From: Xanthobacteraceae bacterium
GTDB taxonomy: Bacteria > Pseudomonadota > Alphaproteobacteria > Rhizobiales > Xanthobacteraceae
NCBI GenBank assembly: GCA_004297465.1
Contig: SCUB01000011.1
Span: 38,737-102,736 of the forward strand
Direction: 5' to 3'
DNA: 64,000 bases
Part shown: positions 25,430 through 35,064 of the stretch, piece after piece
How the letters are laid out: every line of letters starts with the position of its first letter
Numbering within the stretch: position 1 is the stretch's first letter
Program-made: the position numbers and the translations under genes
Notes under the pieces: model-generated
The model's input: the letters and a program-made list of their open reading frames with translations, nothing else
What the model was told of the DNA's origin: nothing
The model's database searches: none

Positions 25430-25951
25430 TTGCGGCTGTCGCGCAGGCTGTTCGTTGCCGCTATGCCGCTGTTGATGGCGCGGCCGGGTTGGGCCGCGGC
25501 GGGCGCCACCGCCATCGTGCGCCACGACAGCCCGCGCCCGCTGCCGCAGTTGGCGTTCGATGCGCGCGGCGGTGAAACGGTCACGCTCGATAGCCTGCGC
25601 GGCCGGCTGACCGTGCTGCATCTGTGGGCGAGCTGGTGCGCCTCGTGCCGCACCGAATTTCCCTCGCTGCTCAAATTCCAGGACACCTTCGCCGCCCGCC
25701 ACGTCGCGCTGGTCACGGTCTCGATCGACCGTCTCGGCTGGCCGATCATCGACCGCACGCTCAATGAGCTGTCGGCGCACGCGCTGCCGGTGTTCCTCGA
25801 CCGCGAGCGCCAGGTGCCGGCCGCGGTCGGCGCGTTCGGATTGCCCACCAGCCTTATCATCGACGCCGAGGGCGGCGAGATCGCGCGCGCGCCGGGCCCG
25901 CTCGACTGGGATGCGCCGGAGGTGACGGCGCTGATCGAGGCGCTGCTCTAG
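25430..25951 (+). CDS. TlpA/ResA-like periplasmic thioredoxin
   Basis: A 173-residue protein with a signal peptide (LSRRLFVAAMPLLM to WAAAG) and a thioredoxin domain with the redox site WCASC near residue 64 and the cis-proline segment GLPTSLII. TlpA proteins reduce cysteines of copper chaperones or apocytochromes in the periplasm. At the end of the nos/menA operon it probably keeps NosZ CuA, NosL or SCO cysteines reduced. The start is TTG 25430 behind a GAGGGGGG ribosome site. Its stop overlaps the convergent ubiE stop by 2 bases. Confidence 0.87.
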   Translation: MRLSRRLFVAAMPLLMARPGWAAAGATAIVRHDSPRPLPQLAFDARGGETVTLDSLRGRLTVLHLWASWCASCRTEFPSLLKFQDTFAARHVALVTVSIDRLGWPIIDRTLNELSAHALPVFLDRERQVPAAVGAFGLPTSLIIDAEGGEIARAPGPLDWDAPEVTALIEALL

Positions 25952-26685
25952 GTCCTGCGCTTGCGCGCGCTGTGGATGGCGGCGATGCCGAAGCTCAGGT
26001 TGCGATGGGCGACGTCCTCGAAGCCGGCGGCGGCGATGATCGACGCGAACTCCCGCTGGTCGGGAAAGCGCCGGATCGACTCCACCAGATAGCGATAGGC
26101 GGCGCGGCTTTGCGCGATGACGGCGCCGAGTAGCGGGATGGCCGCCACCGACCACAGCGCGTAGAACGGTCGCAGCCAGGCCTGAGCGCGCGAGAATTCC
26201 AGGCACAGGAAACGGCCGCCGGGGCGCAGCACGCGGTGGATCTCGGCCAGCGCCGCGTTCATCTGCGTCACGTTGCGGATGCCGAAGGCGATGGTCAGGC
26301 AGTCGATGGAATTGTCGGGAAACGGCAGCGTCTCGCCTTCCGCCGCAACCTGCAGGAATGGCGTTTCGCGGCGGCGGCCGGCCCGCAGCATGGCGATGCC
26401 GGGATCGACCGCGACCACGGTCGCGCCCGTGGCGGCAAGCCGGCGCGCGATGTCGCCGGTGCCGCTGGCGAGATCAACCACGATCTCGCCCGCCCGTGCT
26501 CCGGCCGCCGCCGCGAAACGATCCTTCCACAGACGATGGATGCCGAAGCTCATCAGGTCGTTCATGATGTCGTAGCGCGGCGCCACCTCGACGAACACCT
26601 GCCGGATCAGCGCGCGCCGCTCGGGCGCGCTGACGTGGCGCGCGCCGAAATTGTCCGCCAGCCGGTCGCGATACGGATCGCTCAT
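25948..26685 (-). CDS. ubiE: ubiquinone/menaquinone C-methyltransferase
   Basis: A 245-residue SAM-dependent methyltransferase with the family motifs FVEVAPRYDIMNDLMSFGIHRLWK near residue 35, the SAM-binding VVDLASGTGDIA near 70, IAFGIRNV near 130 and LEFSRA near 160. UbiE (MenG) methylates the demethylmenaquinone ring and the ubiquinone intermediate. It is the last gene of a leftward operon with SCO1 and a BASS transporter, and it faces the nos/menA operon. Together with menA it points to a locally encoded last stage of menaquinone synthesis. The start overlaps the SCO1 stop (ATGA). Confidence 0.9.
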   Translation of the reverse strand: MSDPYRDRLADNFGARHVSAPERRALIRQVFVEVAPRYDIMNDLMSFGIHRLWKDRFAAAAGARAGEIVVDLASGTGDIARRLAATGATVVAVDPGIAMLRAGRRRETPFLQVAAEGETLPFPDNSIDCLTIAFGIRNVTQMNAALAEIHRVLRPGGRFLCLEFSRAQAWLRPFYALWSVAAIPLLGAVIAQSRAAYRYLVESIRRFPDQREFASIIAAAGFEDVAHRNLSFGIAAIHSARKRRT

Positions 26686-27233
26686 GGCTCGCGCGCCAGT
26701 CGGGCGGTGATTTTGGCCGCAAGCTCGGGCGCCGTCAGCGTATGCGGAAAGCGTCCGATGACGCGGCCGGTGGCATCGGTCAGGAAGATCGAGGTCGAAT
26801 GATCGACGGCGTAGGGGCGGCCGTCGCCTAGTTCGACCTTGGTGAACACCACCTTGTAGCGCCCCGCCAGTTCGGCGATGGCGGCCTCGCTGCCGCTCAC
26901 GGCCCGAAAGCGCGGATGGAACATGCTCACATACTGCCTGAGGACTTCGGGCGTGTCGCGTTCGGGATCGACGGTGACAAACACCGGCGCGATGGAGTCG
27001 CCAAGGCGGCCGAGCCGGTCGAGCGCATCCGACATCACCTGTAGTCCCAGCGGACAGGCATCGGGACAATGCGTGTAGCCGAAATACAAGAGCCGGTAGG
27101 ATGGCCCGAAATCGCGTTCGGTCACGGCCTGTCCGGTGTGGTCGACCAGCCGCGTTTCGTCGGCCTGTCCGCCGCCGGCCAGCAGCACCAGCAGCGCCAG
27201 CCCGGCAAGGAACGGCCTCGCCAATCCGATCAT
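26682..27233 (-). CDS. SCO1/SenC copper chaperone
   Basis: A 183-residue protein with an N-terminal signal or anchor and the SCO motif YTHCPDACP (CxxxC) plus the ligand His in AVDHSTSIFL. It has the classic DPERDTPEVLRQYVSMFHPRF segment, so it is a more canonical SCO1 than the senC at 8198-8824. Likely a Cu chaperone or thiol-disulfide protein for CuA sites; NosZ is the nearest client. It is coupled by 4-base overlaps to both neighbours. Confidence 0.92.
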   Translation of the reverse strand: MIGLARPFLAGLALLVLLAGGGQADETRLVDHTGQAVTERDFGPSYRLLYFGYTHCPDACPLGLQVMSDALDRLGRLGDSIAPVFVTVDPERDTPEVLRQYVSMFHPRFRAVSGSEAAIAELAGRYKVVFTKVELGDGRPYAVDHSTSIFLTDATGRVIGRFPHTLTAPELAAKITARLAREP

Positions 27234-28102
27234 GATGCATTCTCCATGGCGGGGGCGCGGCTTCGGAGGACGCGCAGGATCATGAGCACCAGTACGGCGC
27301 TGACGTTCATCGCCGCGGCATACAGGATGGCGGGAATAGCCAACGCGGGCCGGCCGAGCACGCCAACGGCGAGATAGATGGCGAGCGCGGCATTTTGCAG
27401 GCCGGTTTCCATCAGGATGGCGATGATCGCCTTGCCGTCTAGACGCGCCATCAGGGCAAGGATCGCCGCCGCCGCCATGGCGAGCACGTTGAGCGTCATG
27501 ACGAGAGGCCCCACCGTGCCGGCATGGACGCGGAACGCATCCATGTTGGCGGCGAAGGTGGCGACGACAATGGCGGCGAACATCAGGGTCGAGACGCGGC
27601 GCAGGCGCGGTTCCCATCTCCCGGTCCATGCCGGCCATCGGCTATGCGCGAACATGCCGCCGGCGAGCGGCAGAAGGGTCGTGATCAGGATGCCGCGCGC
27701 CATCATCGTCAGCGGCATGTCAATGCTGAAGCTGTCGACGTCGAGCAGGAGCGCGCCGATGGCGACCGCCGTCGGTAGGGAAGCGACCGACAGCGCCGTC
27801 GACAGCGCGGTGACGGTCAGCGCCAGCGCCACGTCGCCGCGCGCCAGCAGGGTCAAAAGGTTGGAGGTGACGCCGCCGGGCGCCGCCGCGATCAGCAGCA
27901 CGCCGACGATCATTCCGGGCGCCACCGGCCACAGCCAGAGCAGCAGCACCGCGAGCGCCGGCAACAACAGGATCTGCGCCGCGAGCCCGGTGAGCACGGC
28001 GCGCGGCGCCACCGCGAGGCGGCGGAAGTCGGCGCCCGTCAGCGTCAGCCCGACCTCGAACATGATCGCCATGAGACCGAGATTGAGCAGCAGAGCGATC
28101 AT
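27230..28102 (-). CDS. bile acid:sodium symporter (BASS) family transporter
   Basis: A 290-residue protein with nine to ten helices and the BASS features EVGLTLTGADFRRL near residue 20 and AAPGGVTSNLLTLLARGDVALALTVTALST near 75-105, which form the sodium-binding core. BASS proteins carry organic anions such as keto acids or bile acids with Na+. The substrate is unknown. It leads the leftward operon with SCO1 and ubiE. I preferred ATG 28102 over an in-frame start at 28171 because it begins right at the first helix. Confidence 0.85.
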   Translation of the reverse strand: MIALLLNLGLMAIMFEVGLTLTGADFRRLAVAPRAVLTGLAAQILLLPALAVLLLWLWPVAPGMIVGVLLIAAAPGGVTSNLLTLLARGDVALALTVTALSTALSVASLPTAVAIGALLLDVDSFSIDMPLTMMARGILITTLLPLAGGMFAHSRWPAWTGRWEPRLRRVSTLMFAAIVVATFAANMDAFRVHAGTVGPLVMTLNVLAMAAAAILALMARLDGKAIIAILMETGLQNAALAIYLAVGVLGRPALAIPAILYAAAMNVSAVLVLMILRVLRSRAPAMENAS

Positions 28103-28393
28103 GATGGTCCGGGCTTCGGCTGGCAGGAGAGCAAGTTGCGAGAGCCTTGCTGGTTGGAAGTGCCCCTCCACAGGAAAGGCCTGTCATGGATGAAGGAGTG
28201 CGCCGTCAACGCAACTCGATCAAACGATTGGATTCTAAACTTATAGCGATTTGGTAACTACCTGGCCAGAACCTCGCCAGCCTGATCGAGTTCTTAACCT
28301 GATTTATTGGCCGATTATCTCAACTTCATAAAAGGCCAACCGCGCTTTGGTGCAGCTCGATCGGATCCGTATCTGAATGTTTGGTTCAAGGTG

Positions 28394-31141
28394 ATGTTAG
28401 ATCGACAGGTCATGAAGGGGCGAATCCTGCAGCACTGGGCGTTGCTCGCAACGGCCTGCGTCGGACTAGTGTTTTCCTGTACGGCCTGGTTCGCCGCTTC
28501 GGTGCGCGAGGACAGGCTGGCCGAACTGGAATTCAGCGCGCGCGCCGACAATCACCTGCTGACACTTCAGGGCGGGATAAACACATATCTCAGCCGGATG
28601 GGTGCGCTGCGTGCCCTGTACAATTCCGACGACTATGTCAGTCGCAGCGAATTCCAGATCTTCTCGGAAGAACTGTTGCGCGGGCAGAATGCCATTCTGG
28701 CGGTTTCCTGGATTCCGCGCGTCACACATGCGCAGCGCGAAGCGCACGAGCTGCTGGCTGTTCGCGATGGTATTTCCGGCTACCGCATCAAGGCCGCGAA
28801 GGGAGACGGTGGTCTGGTTCCCGCCCCCGAGCGGGCCGAATACTTTCCGATATTCTACTCATCGCGCGAAAAGCCCGACTCCCATATCTACGGACTGGAC
28901 CTCAACGACGGCGGCCTGCGTCAGCACACGCTTGAGCGCGCGAGGGATGCCGACCAGATCGCCACCAGTCCGAGCTTCAAGCTCAGCGCCGGAGAGGGCG
29001 ACCGGAACGGATTCTTCGTCACACTGCCCGTCTACCGGGTGGCCCATCCGCACGACACCGTGGCGAATCGACGCAGCAACCTCGTCGGTTTTGTCCAGGG
29101 CGTGTTCCAGATCGGCGTTCTGATCGAGACGGTCCTCAAGGAAACAGCGTCGCCCGGCGGGTTGGACCTGTATTTCTATGCCGTGGATTCCAGCCGCGGC
29201 ACGTCGCGACTTTATTTTCATCCGTCACGCATCCGAACGGACTCGCCGCAGCCCTTGCCATTGGACACGGTCACCGCCGGACTGCATTGGTCGGGGGAGA
29301 TCAATGTCGGTGATGCCGTCTGGAAATTTATCGCGGCGCCGATCCCGGGCGGGCCGGGCACTGCGAGCCATGCCGGTTCCTTGCTGCTGTTGGCCGGATG
29401 CCTTCTGATTACCCTGCTGGTCATGGGTTACATCTTGGCCGCGCATCGTCATGCCGAGCGGATTCATACGAAGAATGAACAGCTCGATGCCGCGCTGGGC
29501 AACATGCCGCAAGCCCTTCTGATGTTCGATTCATCGGCCCGCCTTGTGATCGGCAACAGTCACTATCAGGAGATGTACGGACTGTCGCCGGACGCGGCAA
29601 AGCCGGGATCGGCCTTCCTCGATATGGTCAGGCAGCTGCAACAGGGCGGAATGTTTCCCGCCGATCCCGAGACTTATGCCGGCGATCTGCTGTCGGCCAT
29701 CGCGCAAGGGAACGCCCTGGAGAATGTTACCGAACTGCCCGACGGCCGCACCATTGCCATCGTGCACCATCCGATACCCGGGGGCGGCTGGGTGACCACG
29801 CACGAGGACATCACGTCGCGGGTGAGTGCCGAGGCCAAAATGTCGTACATGGCATTGCACGACACGCTGACAAATCTGCCGAACCGTCTCTTCTTCCACA
29901 AGGACCTGGAAAGCCGGCTTGCGCATCTGGCGCGCGGTCAGAAATTCGCGATCCTTTGTCTCGATCTCGATAACTTCAAGCACGTCAACGATACCCTGGG
30001 GCACCCATGCGGGGACAGCCTGCTGCGCCAGGCGGCGGACCGGCTGCGCGGCTGCATGCGTGAAGGCGATAGCCTGGCGCGGCTTGGCGGTGACGAATTT
30101 GCCATCCTTCAGGCAAGCGCGACTGAGCCGGCCATGACGACATCACTCATGACGCGGATCATCGAGGTTATCGGCGCGCCATTTGATATCGACGGACAGC
30201 AGGTCGTTGTCGGAGTCAGTATCGGCGTTGCGCTGGCGCCTAGCGATTCCACGGACCCCGATCAGATTCTCAAACTGGCCGACATGGCCCTCTACCGCGC
30301 CAAGGCCGACGGGCGCGGCACCTATCGCTTCTTCGAGCCTGAAATGGACGCGCGCATGCAGGCGCGGCGCATCATGGAGCTTGATCTGCGCAAGGCCATC
30401 ACGAAGGGCGAGTTCGAACTGCACTATCAGCCGCTCGTGAATCTGGAAACCGAGCAAATATCCGGATTTGAAGCCCTCATCCGGTGGAATCATCCCGAGC
30501 GTGGAATGGTGTCGCCCGTCGACTTCATTCCGCTTGCGGAAGAAACCGCGTTGATCGTGCCGATCGGGGAATGGGCACTGCGGCAGGCCTGCGAGGAAGC
30601 CGCGAAATGGCCGAGCCATATCAGCATCGCAGTGAACCTCTCCTCCATACAGTTCAGGGTCGCAAACGTGGCTCAGGCCGTCGTCAAGGCGCTGGCGCAC
30701 TCAGGGTTGTCGGCGGGCCGGCTTGAGCTGGAAATCACGGAATCCGTTCTCCTGCTCAATGGCGAATCCACGCTCAACACGCTGCATCAGCTCCGGGCCA
30801 TGGGGGTGCGGATTTCGATGGACGATTTTGGCACGGGATATTCATCGCTGAGTTATCTGCACAGCTTTCCGTTCGACAAGATCAAGATCGACCGCTCCTT
30901 CGTCCACGATCTTTCATCCAGCGAGAACTCGATGGCCATCATTCGGGCCGTCACCGGGCTGGGAAGCAGCCTCGGGATGAAGACAACGGGAGAGGGGGTC
31001 GAGACCCGCGAGGAACTCGAATACCTGAAGCGGGAAGGCTGCACCGAGGCGCAAGGGTTCTTGTTTAGCAAGGCCATACCTGCCAGGGAGGTCGCCAGCA
31101 TGTTGGCGGCACGGCCGGTCAACGCCAAGGCCGTGGCCTGA
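28394..31141 (+). CDS. CHASE-PAS-GGDEF-EAL cyclic-di-GMP protein
   Basis: A protein of about 915 residues. An N-terminal helix is followed by a periplasmic CHASE domain (AVSWIPRVTHAQREAHE region), a second helix near residue 340, a PAS domain, a GGDEF domain with an intact site (RLGGDEFAIL near residue 565) and an EAL domain (GFEALIRW near 693, DDFGTGYSSLSYL and KIDRSFV further on). Both the diguanylate cyclase and phosphodiesterase sites look complete, so the net activity cannot be predicted. The signal is sensed outside the membrane. The start is uncertain: TTG 28307, ATG 28394 and ATG 28412 are all in frame. Confidence 0.93.
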   Translation: MLDRQVMKGRILQHWALLATACVGLVFSCTAWFAASVREDRLAELEFSARADNHLLTLQGGINTYLSRMGALRALYNSDDYVSRSEFQIFSEELLRGQNAILAVSWIPRVTHAQREAHELLAVRDGISGYRIKAAKGDGGLVPAPERAEYFPIFYSSREKPDSHIYGLDLNDGGLRQHTLERARDADQIATSPSFKLSAGEGDRNGFFVTLPVYRVAHPHDTVANRRSNLVGFVQGVFQIGVLIETVLKETASPGGLDLYFYAVDSSRGTSRLYFHPSRIRTDSPQPLPLDTVTAGLHWSGEINVGDAVWKFIAAPIPGGPGTASHAGSLLLLAGCLLITLLVMGYILAAHRHAERIHTKNEQLDAALGNMPQALLMFDSSARLVIGNSHYQEMYGLSPDAAKPGSAFLDMVRQLQQGGMFPADPETYAGDLLSAIAQGNALENVTELPDGRTIAIVHHPIPGGGWVTTHEDITSRVSAEAKMSYMALHDTLTNLPNRLFFHKDLESRLAHLARGQKFAILCLDLDNFKHVNDTLGHPCGDSLLRQAADRLRGCMREGDSLARLGGDEFAILQASATEPAMTTSLMTRIIEVIGAPFDIDGQQVVVGVSIGVALAPSDSTDPDQILKLADMALYRAKADGRGTYRFFEPEMDARMQARRIMELDLRKAITKGEFELHYQPLVNLETEQISGFEALIRWNHPERGMVSPVDFIPLAEETALIVPIGEWALRQACEEAAKWPSHISIAVNLSSIQFRVANVAQAVVKALAHSGLSAGRLELEITESVLLLNGESTLNTLHQLRAMGVRISMDDFGTGYSSLSYLHSFPFDKIKIDRSFVHDLSSSENSMAIIRAVTGLGSSLGMKTTGEGVETREELEYLKREGCTEAQGFLFSKAIPAREVASMLAARPVNAKAVA

Positions 31142-31296
31142 TCGGGCCACGGCGTCGATGGCCGGTTGCGTCGGGAGCGGGTTGCCACCCTCTCGCGTTC
31201 AAAGAGAACGGCCCGGCGGTCCGGAACACCCTTCCGTGGGCGCGCCACATGGCATAAGAGCGGCCGTAACTCTTTTCCAAGGCACCCAACGCGCAC

Positions 31297-32919
31297 ATGA
31301 TTCGTCTCGACACCATCAGCAAGCAGAATGGCCACCAGATCCTCTTCATCGAGGCTTCCGCATCGCTCCTGAAGGGGGAAAAGGCCGGCCTCGTCGGTCC
31401 CAACGGGGCCGGCAAGACGACGCTCTTCCGGATGATCACGGGCCAGGAACATCCCGACGAGGGCCAGGTGGCCGTCGATCGGGGCGTTACCATCGGCTAC
31501 TTCAGCCAGGACGTGGGAGGGATGGCGGGCCGCAGCGCCGTCTCCGAGGTGATGGATGGCGCCGGCCCGGTGAGCGCGGTCGCGGCCGAGTTGAAGGAGC
31601 TGGAGGCCGCCATGGCGGATCCGGACCAGGCGGACGAACTCGAGGCCATCGTCGAGCGCTACGGCGAGGTGCAGCACCGCTTCGAGGAGCTGGATGGCTA
31701 CGCTCTGGAGGGGCGGGCGCGCGAGGTTCTCGCCGGCCTGAGCTTCAGCCAGGAGATGATGGATGGCGATGTCGGCGCGCTGTCCGGCGGATGGAAGATG
31801 CGCGTGGCGCTGGCCCGCATCCTGCTCATGCGCCCCGACGCCATGCTGCTCGACGAGCCGAGCAACCACCTCGACCTGGAGAGCCTCATCTGGCTGGAGG
31901 AGTTCCTCAAGGGCTATGAGGGCGCGCTGCTGATGACCTCGCACGATCGCGAGTTCATGAACCGCATCGTCACCAAGGTGGTGGAGATCGACGGCGGCGC
32001 GCTGACGTCGTACTCGGGCAACTACGAGTTCTACGAGCAGCAACGCGCGCTGAGCGAGAAGCAGCAGCAGGCCCAGTTCGAGCGTCAGCAGGCGATGCTC
32101 GCCAAGGAAATCAAATTCATCGAACGCTTCAAGGCGCGCGCCTCGCACGCCGCGCAGGTGCAGAGCCGGGTGAAGAAGCTGGAGAAGATCGACCGGGTGG
32201 AGCCGCCCCGGCGCCGCCAGACGGTGGCGTTTGAATTCCAGCCGGCGCCGCGCTCCGGCGAGGATGTGGTGAGCCTGAAGAATGTGCACAAGGGCTATGG
32301 CAGCCGGAGCATCTATGAGGGGCTGGACTTCCTGGTGCGCCGCAAGGAGCGCTGGTGTGTCATGGGCATCAACGGCGCGGGCAAGTCCACGCTGCTGAAG
32401 CTGGTGGCGGGCGCCACGCAGCCGGATGGCGGCACGGTGGCCCTGGGTGGCAGCGTGAAGATGGGCTACTTCGCGCAGCACGCCATGGACCTGCTGGACG
32501 GCGAGCGCACGGTGTTCCAGTCGCTGGAGGATTCGTTTCCCCACGCGGGGCAGGGCTCGCTGCGCGCGCTGGCCGGATGCTTCGGGTTCTCCGGCGACGA
32601 TGTGGAAAAGAGATGCCGGGTGCTGTCGGGCGGTGAGAAGGCCCGGCTGGTCATGGCCAAGATGCTCTACGACCCGCCGAACTTCCTGGTGCTGGACGAG
32701 CCCACGAACCACCTGGACATGGCGACGAAGGAGATGCTCATCACGGCGCTGTCGCAGTACGAGGGCACCATGCTGTTTGTTTCACACGACCGGCACTTCC
32801 TGGCCGCGCTGTCCAACCGGGTGCTGGAACTGACGCCCGATGGCATCCACAAATACGGCGGCGGCTACACGGAATATGTGGCGCGCACCGGCCACGAGGC
32901 TCCCGGCCTGCACAGCTGA
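31297..32919 (+). CDS. ABC-F family ATPase (translation-associated)
   Basis: A 540-residue soluble protein with two ABC domains and no membrane segments. Domain 1 has GPNGAGKTT near residue 36, LSGGWKMR and LLDEPSNHLD. Domain 2 has GINGAGKST near 363, LSGGEKAR and LVLDEPTNHLD. The charged linker (QRALSEKQQQAQFERQQAMLAKE) is the P-site tRNA interaction motif region typical of ABC-F proteins. Such proteins act on the ribosome, for example relieving stalling. The exact paralogue (EttA, Uup, YbiT or YdiF type) is not clear to me. It stands alone. Confidence 0.93.
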   Translation: MIRLDTISKQNGHQILFIEASASLLKGEKAGLVGPNGAGKTTLFRMITGQEHPDEGQVAVDRGVTIGYFSQDVGGMAGRSAVSEVMDGAGPVSAVAAELKELEAAMADPDQADELEAIVERYGEVQHRFEELDGYALEGRAREVLAGLSFSQEMMDGDVGALSGGWKMRVALARILLMRPDAMLLDEPSNHLDLESLIWLEEFLKGYEGALLMTSHDREFMNRIVTKVVEIDGGALTSYSGNYEFYEQQRALSEKQQQAQFERQQAMLAKEIKFIERFKARASHAAQVQSRVKKLEKIDRVEPPRRRQTVAFEFQPAPRSGEDVVSLKNVHKGYGSRSIYEGLDFLVRRKERWCVMGINGAGKSTLLKLVAGATQPDGGTVALGGSVKMGYFAQHAMDLLDGERTVFQSLEDSFPHAGQGSLRALAGCFGFSGDDVEKRCRVLSGGEKARLVMAKMLYDPPNFLVLDEPTNHLDMATKEMLITALSQYEGTMLFVSHDRHFLAALSNRVLELTPDGIHKYGGGYTEYVARTGHEAPGLHS

Positions 32920-32934
32920 GTGATCCGGCATGCG

Positions 32935-33642
32935 CTAGCGGACACCCACGATGGCCGGCAGCTCCGACAGCGTCGTCACTTCGTGATCCGGGGCGCCCGG
33001 CAACCGCTCCCGACGCTGGCCGTAGCGATTGCACCAGACCACCTTCATCCCGAACGCCGATGCGGCATAGGCGTCCCAGGCGTTCGACGATTGAAATGAA
33101 ATCGCCGGGGCCGGGACGGAGAGCCGGTCGATCGCCAGTTGATACACCTTCGGGTGAGGCTTGTAGACGCCGACATCCTCGACCGAGAGCACGGCATCGA
33201 GCAACGGTTCCAGCTTGGCCGACCTTACGGCTGCGGCGAGCATTGTCGGCGAACCATTCGACAGGATTGCGGTACGAATACCGCCAGCCTTCAGCCGCTG
33301 GAGCACGCCGGCCACCTCCGGGAAGGGATCGAGCGTCAAATACAGCGTCATCAGCCGGTCGCGAATGCCCGGCCTGTCGATGCCAAGCGTTTCCAATGCA
33401 AAGTCGAGGGCGTCGCCGGTGACCTGCCAGAAATCGGCATGCCGTCCCTGGGCCGCGCGTAGCCAGGTGTATTGAAGCTGCTTGTCGCGCCACAACGCCG
33501 TCAGCCGGTCGGCGTCGTCGCCCAACCGATCCCGGCATCCTCGCGCCGCGGCGGCAAAATCAAACAGTGTGCCGTAGGCGTCGAACACGCAAGCCTTCAC
33601 GCCGTGCAGGCGCCCGCTGTCGTCATGTGCTGTCATGGCCAT
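32935..33642 (-). CDS. haloacid dehalogenase type II (HAD superfamily)
   Basis: A 235-residue hydrolase with the L-2-haloacid dehalogenase motifs: FDAYGTLFD with the nucleophile Asp (motif 1), ILSNGSP (motif 2), YKPHPKVYQLA with Lys (motif 3) and the SSNAWDAYAASAFG segment with the final acidic site. The reaction would be hydrolytic removal of halide from 2-haloalkanoic acids through an aspartyl ester. Many such genes act on other substrates in vivo. It converges with the ABC-F gene, with 15 bp between the stops. Confidence 0.9.
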   Translation of the reverse strand: MAMTAHDDSGRLHGVKACVFDAYGTLFDFAAAARGCRDRLGDDADRLTALWRDKQLQYTWLRAAQGRHADFWQVTGDALDFALETLGIDRPGIRDRLMTLYLTLDPFPEVAGVLQRLKAGGIRTAILSNGSPTMLAAAVRSAKLEPLLDAVLSVEDVGVYKPHPKVYQLAIDRLSVPAPAISFQSSNAWDAYAASAFGMKVVWCNRYGQRRERLPGAPDHEVTTLSELPAIVGVR

Positions 33643-33760
33643 GGTCTCCGCCGAAGTCTACGGCTAGCAATCGAGGTAGGGCATCGTCTCCCCATGTCGC
33701 GATTTTGCGAAGGCGCCGCGTTGATTTACATTGGCGGGACAGCTAGGCGGGGAGAGAACG

Positions 33761-34873
33761 ATGTTCGTCGGGGCGCCGAAGGAAAGCAAGGCTGATGAAT
33801 ACCGCGTCGGGCTCATTCCGTCGGTCGTCAGGGAACTGACGTCGCGCGGCCACCGCGTCGCCATCGAGACCGGCGCCGGCGTCGGCGCCGGCATCGGGGA
33901 TGAAGACTATGTGGCCGCCGGCGCCGAGATTTCCGCCACCGCCGACGACATATTCAGGCGCGCCGAACTGATCGTGAAGGTCAAGGAGCCGCAGGCCTCC
34001 GAGCGCCGCAAGCTGCGCCGCGGCCAGTTGCTGTTCACCTATCTGCATCTTGCTCCCGATCCCGGACAGACGCGGGATCTCATGGCGAGCGGCGTCACCG
34101 CCATCGCCTACGAAACCGTCGATGACGCGGCCGGCCGGCTGCCGCTGCTGGTTCCGATGTCGCAGGTCGCCGGCCGTATGGCGACGCAGGTCGCGGCGCA
34201 TTTGCTGGAACGGCCGCAGGGCGGTCGCGGCGTCCTCATCGGGGGGGCCGGGGGCGTCGCGCCCGCCAGGATCATTATTCTCGGCGGCGGGACGGTCGGC
34301 AGCAGCGCGGCGGACGTCGCCATCGGCATGGGAGCCGACGTCACCGTCGTCGTCCATAACGCCGAGGCCGCGGAGCAGCTGGCGCGGTTCGACGGCCGCC
34401 TGCGCGCCGTCGTCGGCGACCGCGATGCGATCGCCGCGCTGTGCCTGTCGGCCGACGCCGTCATCGGCGCGGCTCTGGTGCCGGGGGCGCGGGCGCCCAG
34501 GCTGGTTTCCGCGGCCACGGTCGCGGCGATGCAGAAAGGCGCGGTCATCGTCGACGTATCGATCGACCAGGGCGGCTGCTTTGAGACCTCGCGCCCGACC
34601 ACGCATGCCCATCCCACCTACGTCGTCGACGGCGTCGTGCATTATTGCGTGGCGAACATGCCCGGCGCGGTGCCGCGCACCTCGACCTTCGCGCTCAGCG
34701 GCGCGACGCGGCCCTTCGTGCTGGCGCTGGCCGACAAGGGGCGCGCGGCGTTCCTGGAGGATGCGCATTTCCGCAACGGGCTCAACGTGCACGACGGCAT
34801 GATCACGTGCCGTGCCGTGGCGGATGCGCTGGGGCTTGCCTATACGCCGGCGCTGGAGGCGCTCAAGGCATGA
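33761..34873 (+). CDS. ald: alanine dehydrogenase
   Basis: A 370-residue NAD-dependent enzyme, the usual length. Signatures are the N-terminal GAPKESKADEYRVGLIPS, Lys in VKVKEP, HLAPD near residue 95, the Rossmann motif IILGGGTVGSSAADVAIGMGADV near 180 and NMPGAVPRTST near 300. It interconverts alanine with pyruvate plus ammonium. Many homologues have a C-terminal ThxLxNAT segment; here ALSGATRPF stands at that place. The start at 33761 follows GGGGAGAG. No linked operon partners. Confidence 0.93.
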   Translation: MFVGAPKESKADEYRVGLIPSVVRELTSRGHRVAIETGAGVGAGIGDEDYVAAGAEISATADDIFRRAELIVKVKEPQASERRKLRRGQLLFTYLHLAPDPGQTRDLMASGVTAIAYETVDDAAGRLPLLVPMSQVAGRMATQVAAHLLERPQGGRGVLIGGAGGVAPARIIILGGGTVGSSAADVAIGMGADVTVVVHNAEAAEQLARFDGRLRAVVGDRDAIAALCLSADAVIGAALVPGARAPRLVSAATVAAMQKGAVIVDVSIDQGGCFETSRPTTHAHPTYVVDGVVHYCVANMPGAVPRTSTFALSGATRPFVLALADKGRAAFLEDAHFRNGLNVHDGMITCRAVADALGLAYTPALEALKA

Positions 34874-35025
34874 TGCCAAGGCGTGACGCGATGGAGGGCT
34901 AATGCATGGTCGCCGGAGCCTGGCGGAGATAGGTGAGATCGCCGAGTTGGTCGAGCATGAACACGGGCAACACCCGCGGGCGAGCATGTCGCGCGCCAAG
35001 CACTACAATGTTCATCCATAAACCC

Positions 35026-35055
35026 CGATCATGCAGGGGGCGCCCCGCATGATCG
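35026..35055. terminator. bidirectional terminator between convergent genes
   Basis: A 9-bp stem CGATCATGC (35026-35034) / GCATGATCG (35047-35055), a one-base bulge and an inner GGGG/CCCC stem with a 3-base loop. It lies between ald and the leftward SPW gene. Confidence 0.75.
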
Positions 35056-35064
35056 ATCGGCCGT

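Noticed and set aside
31297..32919. Possible horizontal origin of the ABC-F gene from its slightly different codon choice
   Set aside because: The impression cannot be quantified by eye and there are no mobile-element traces at its borders.
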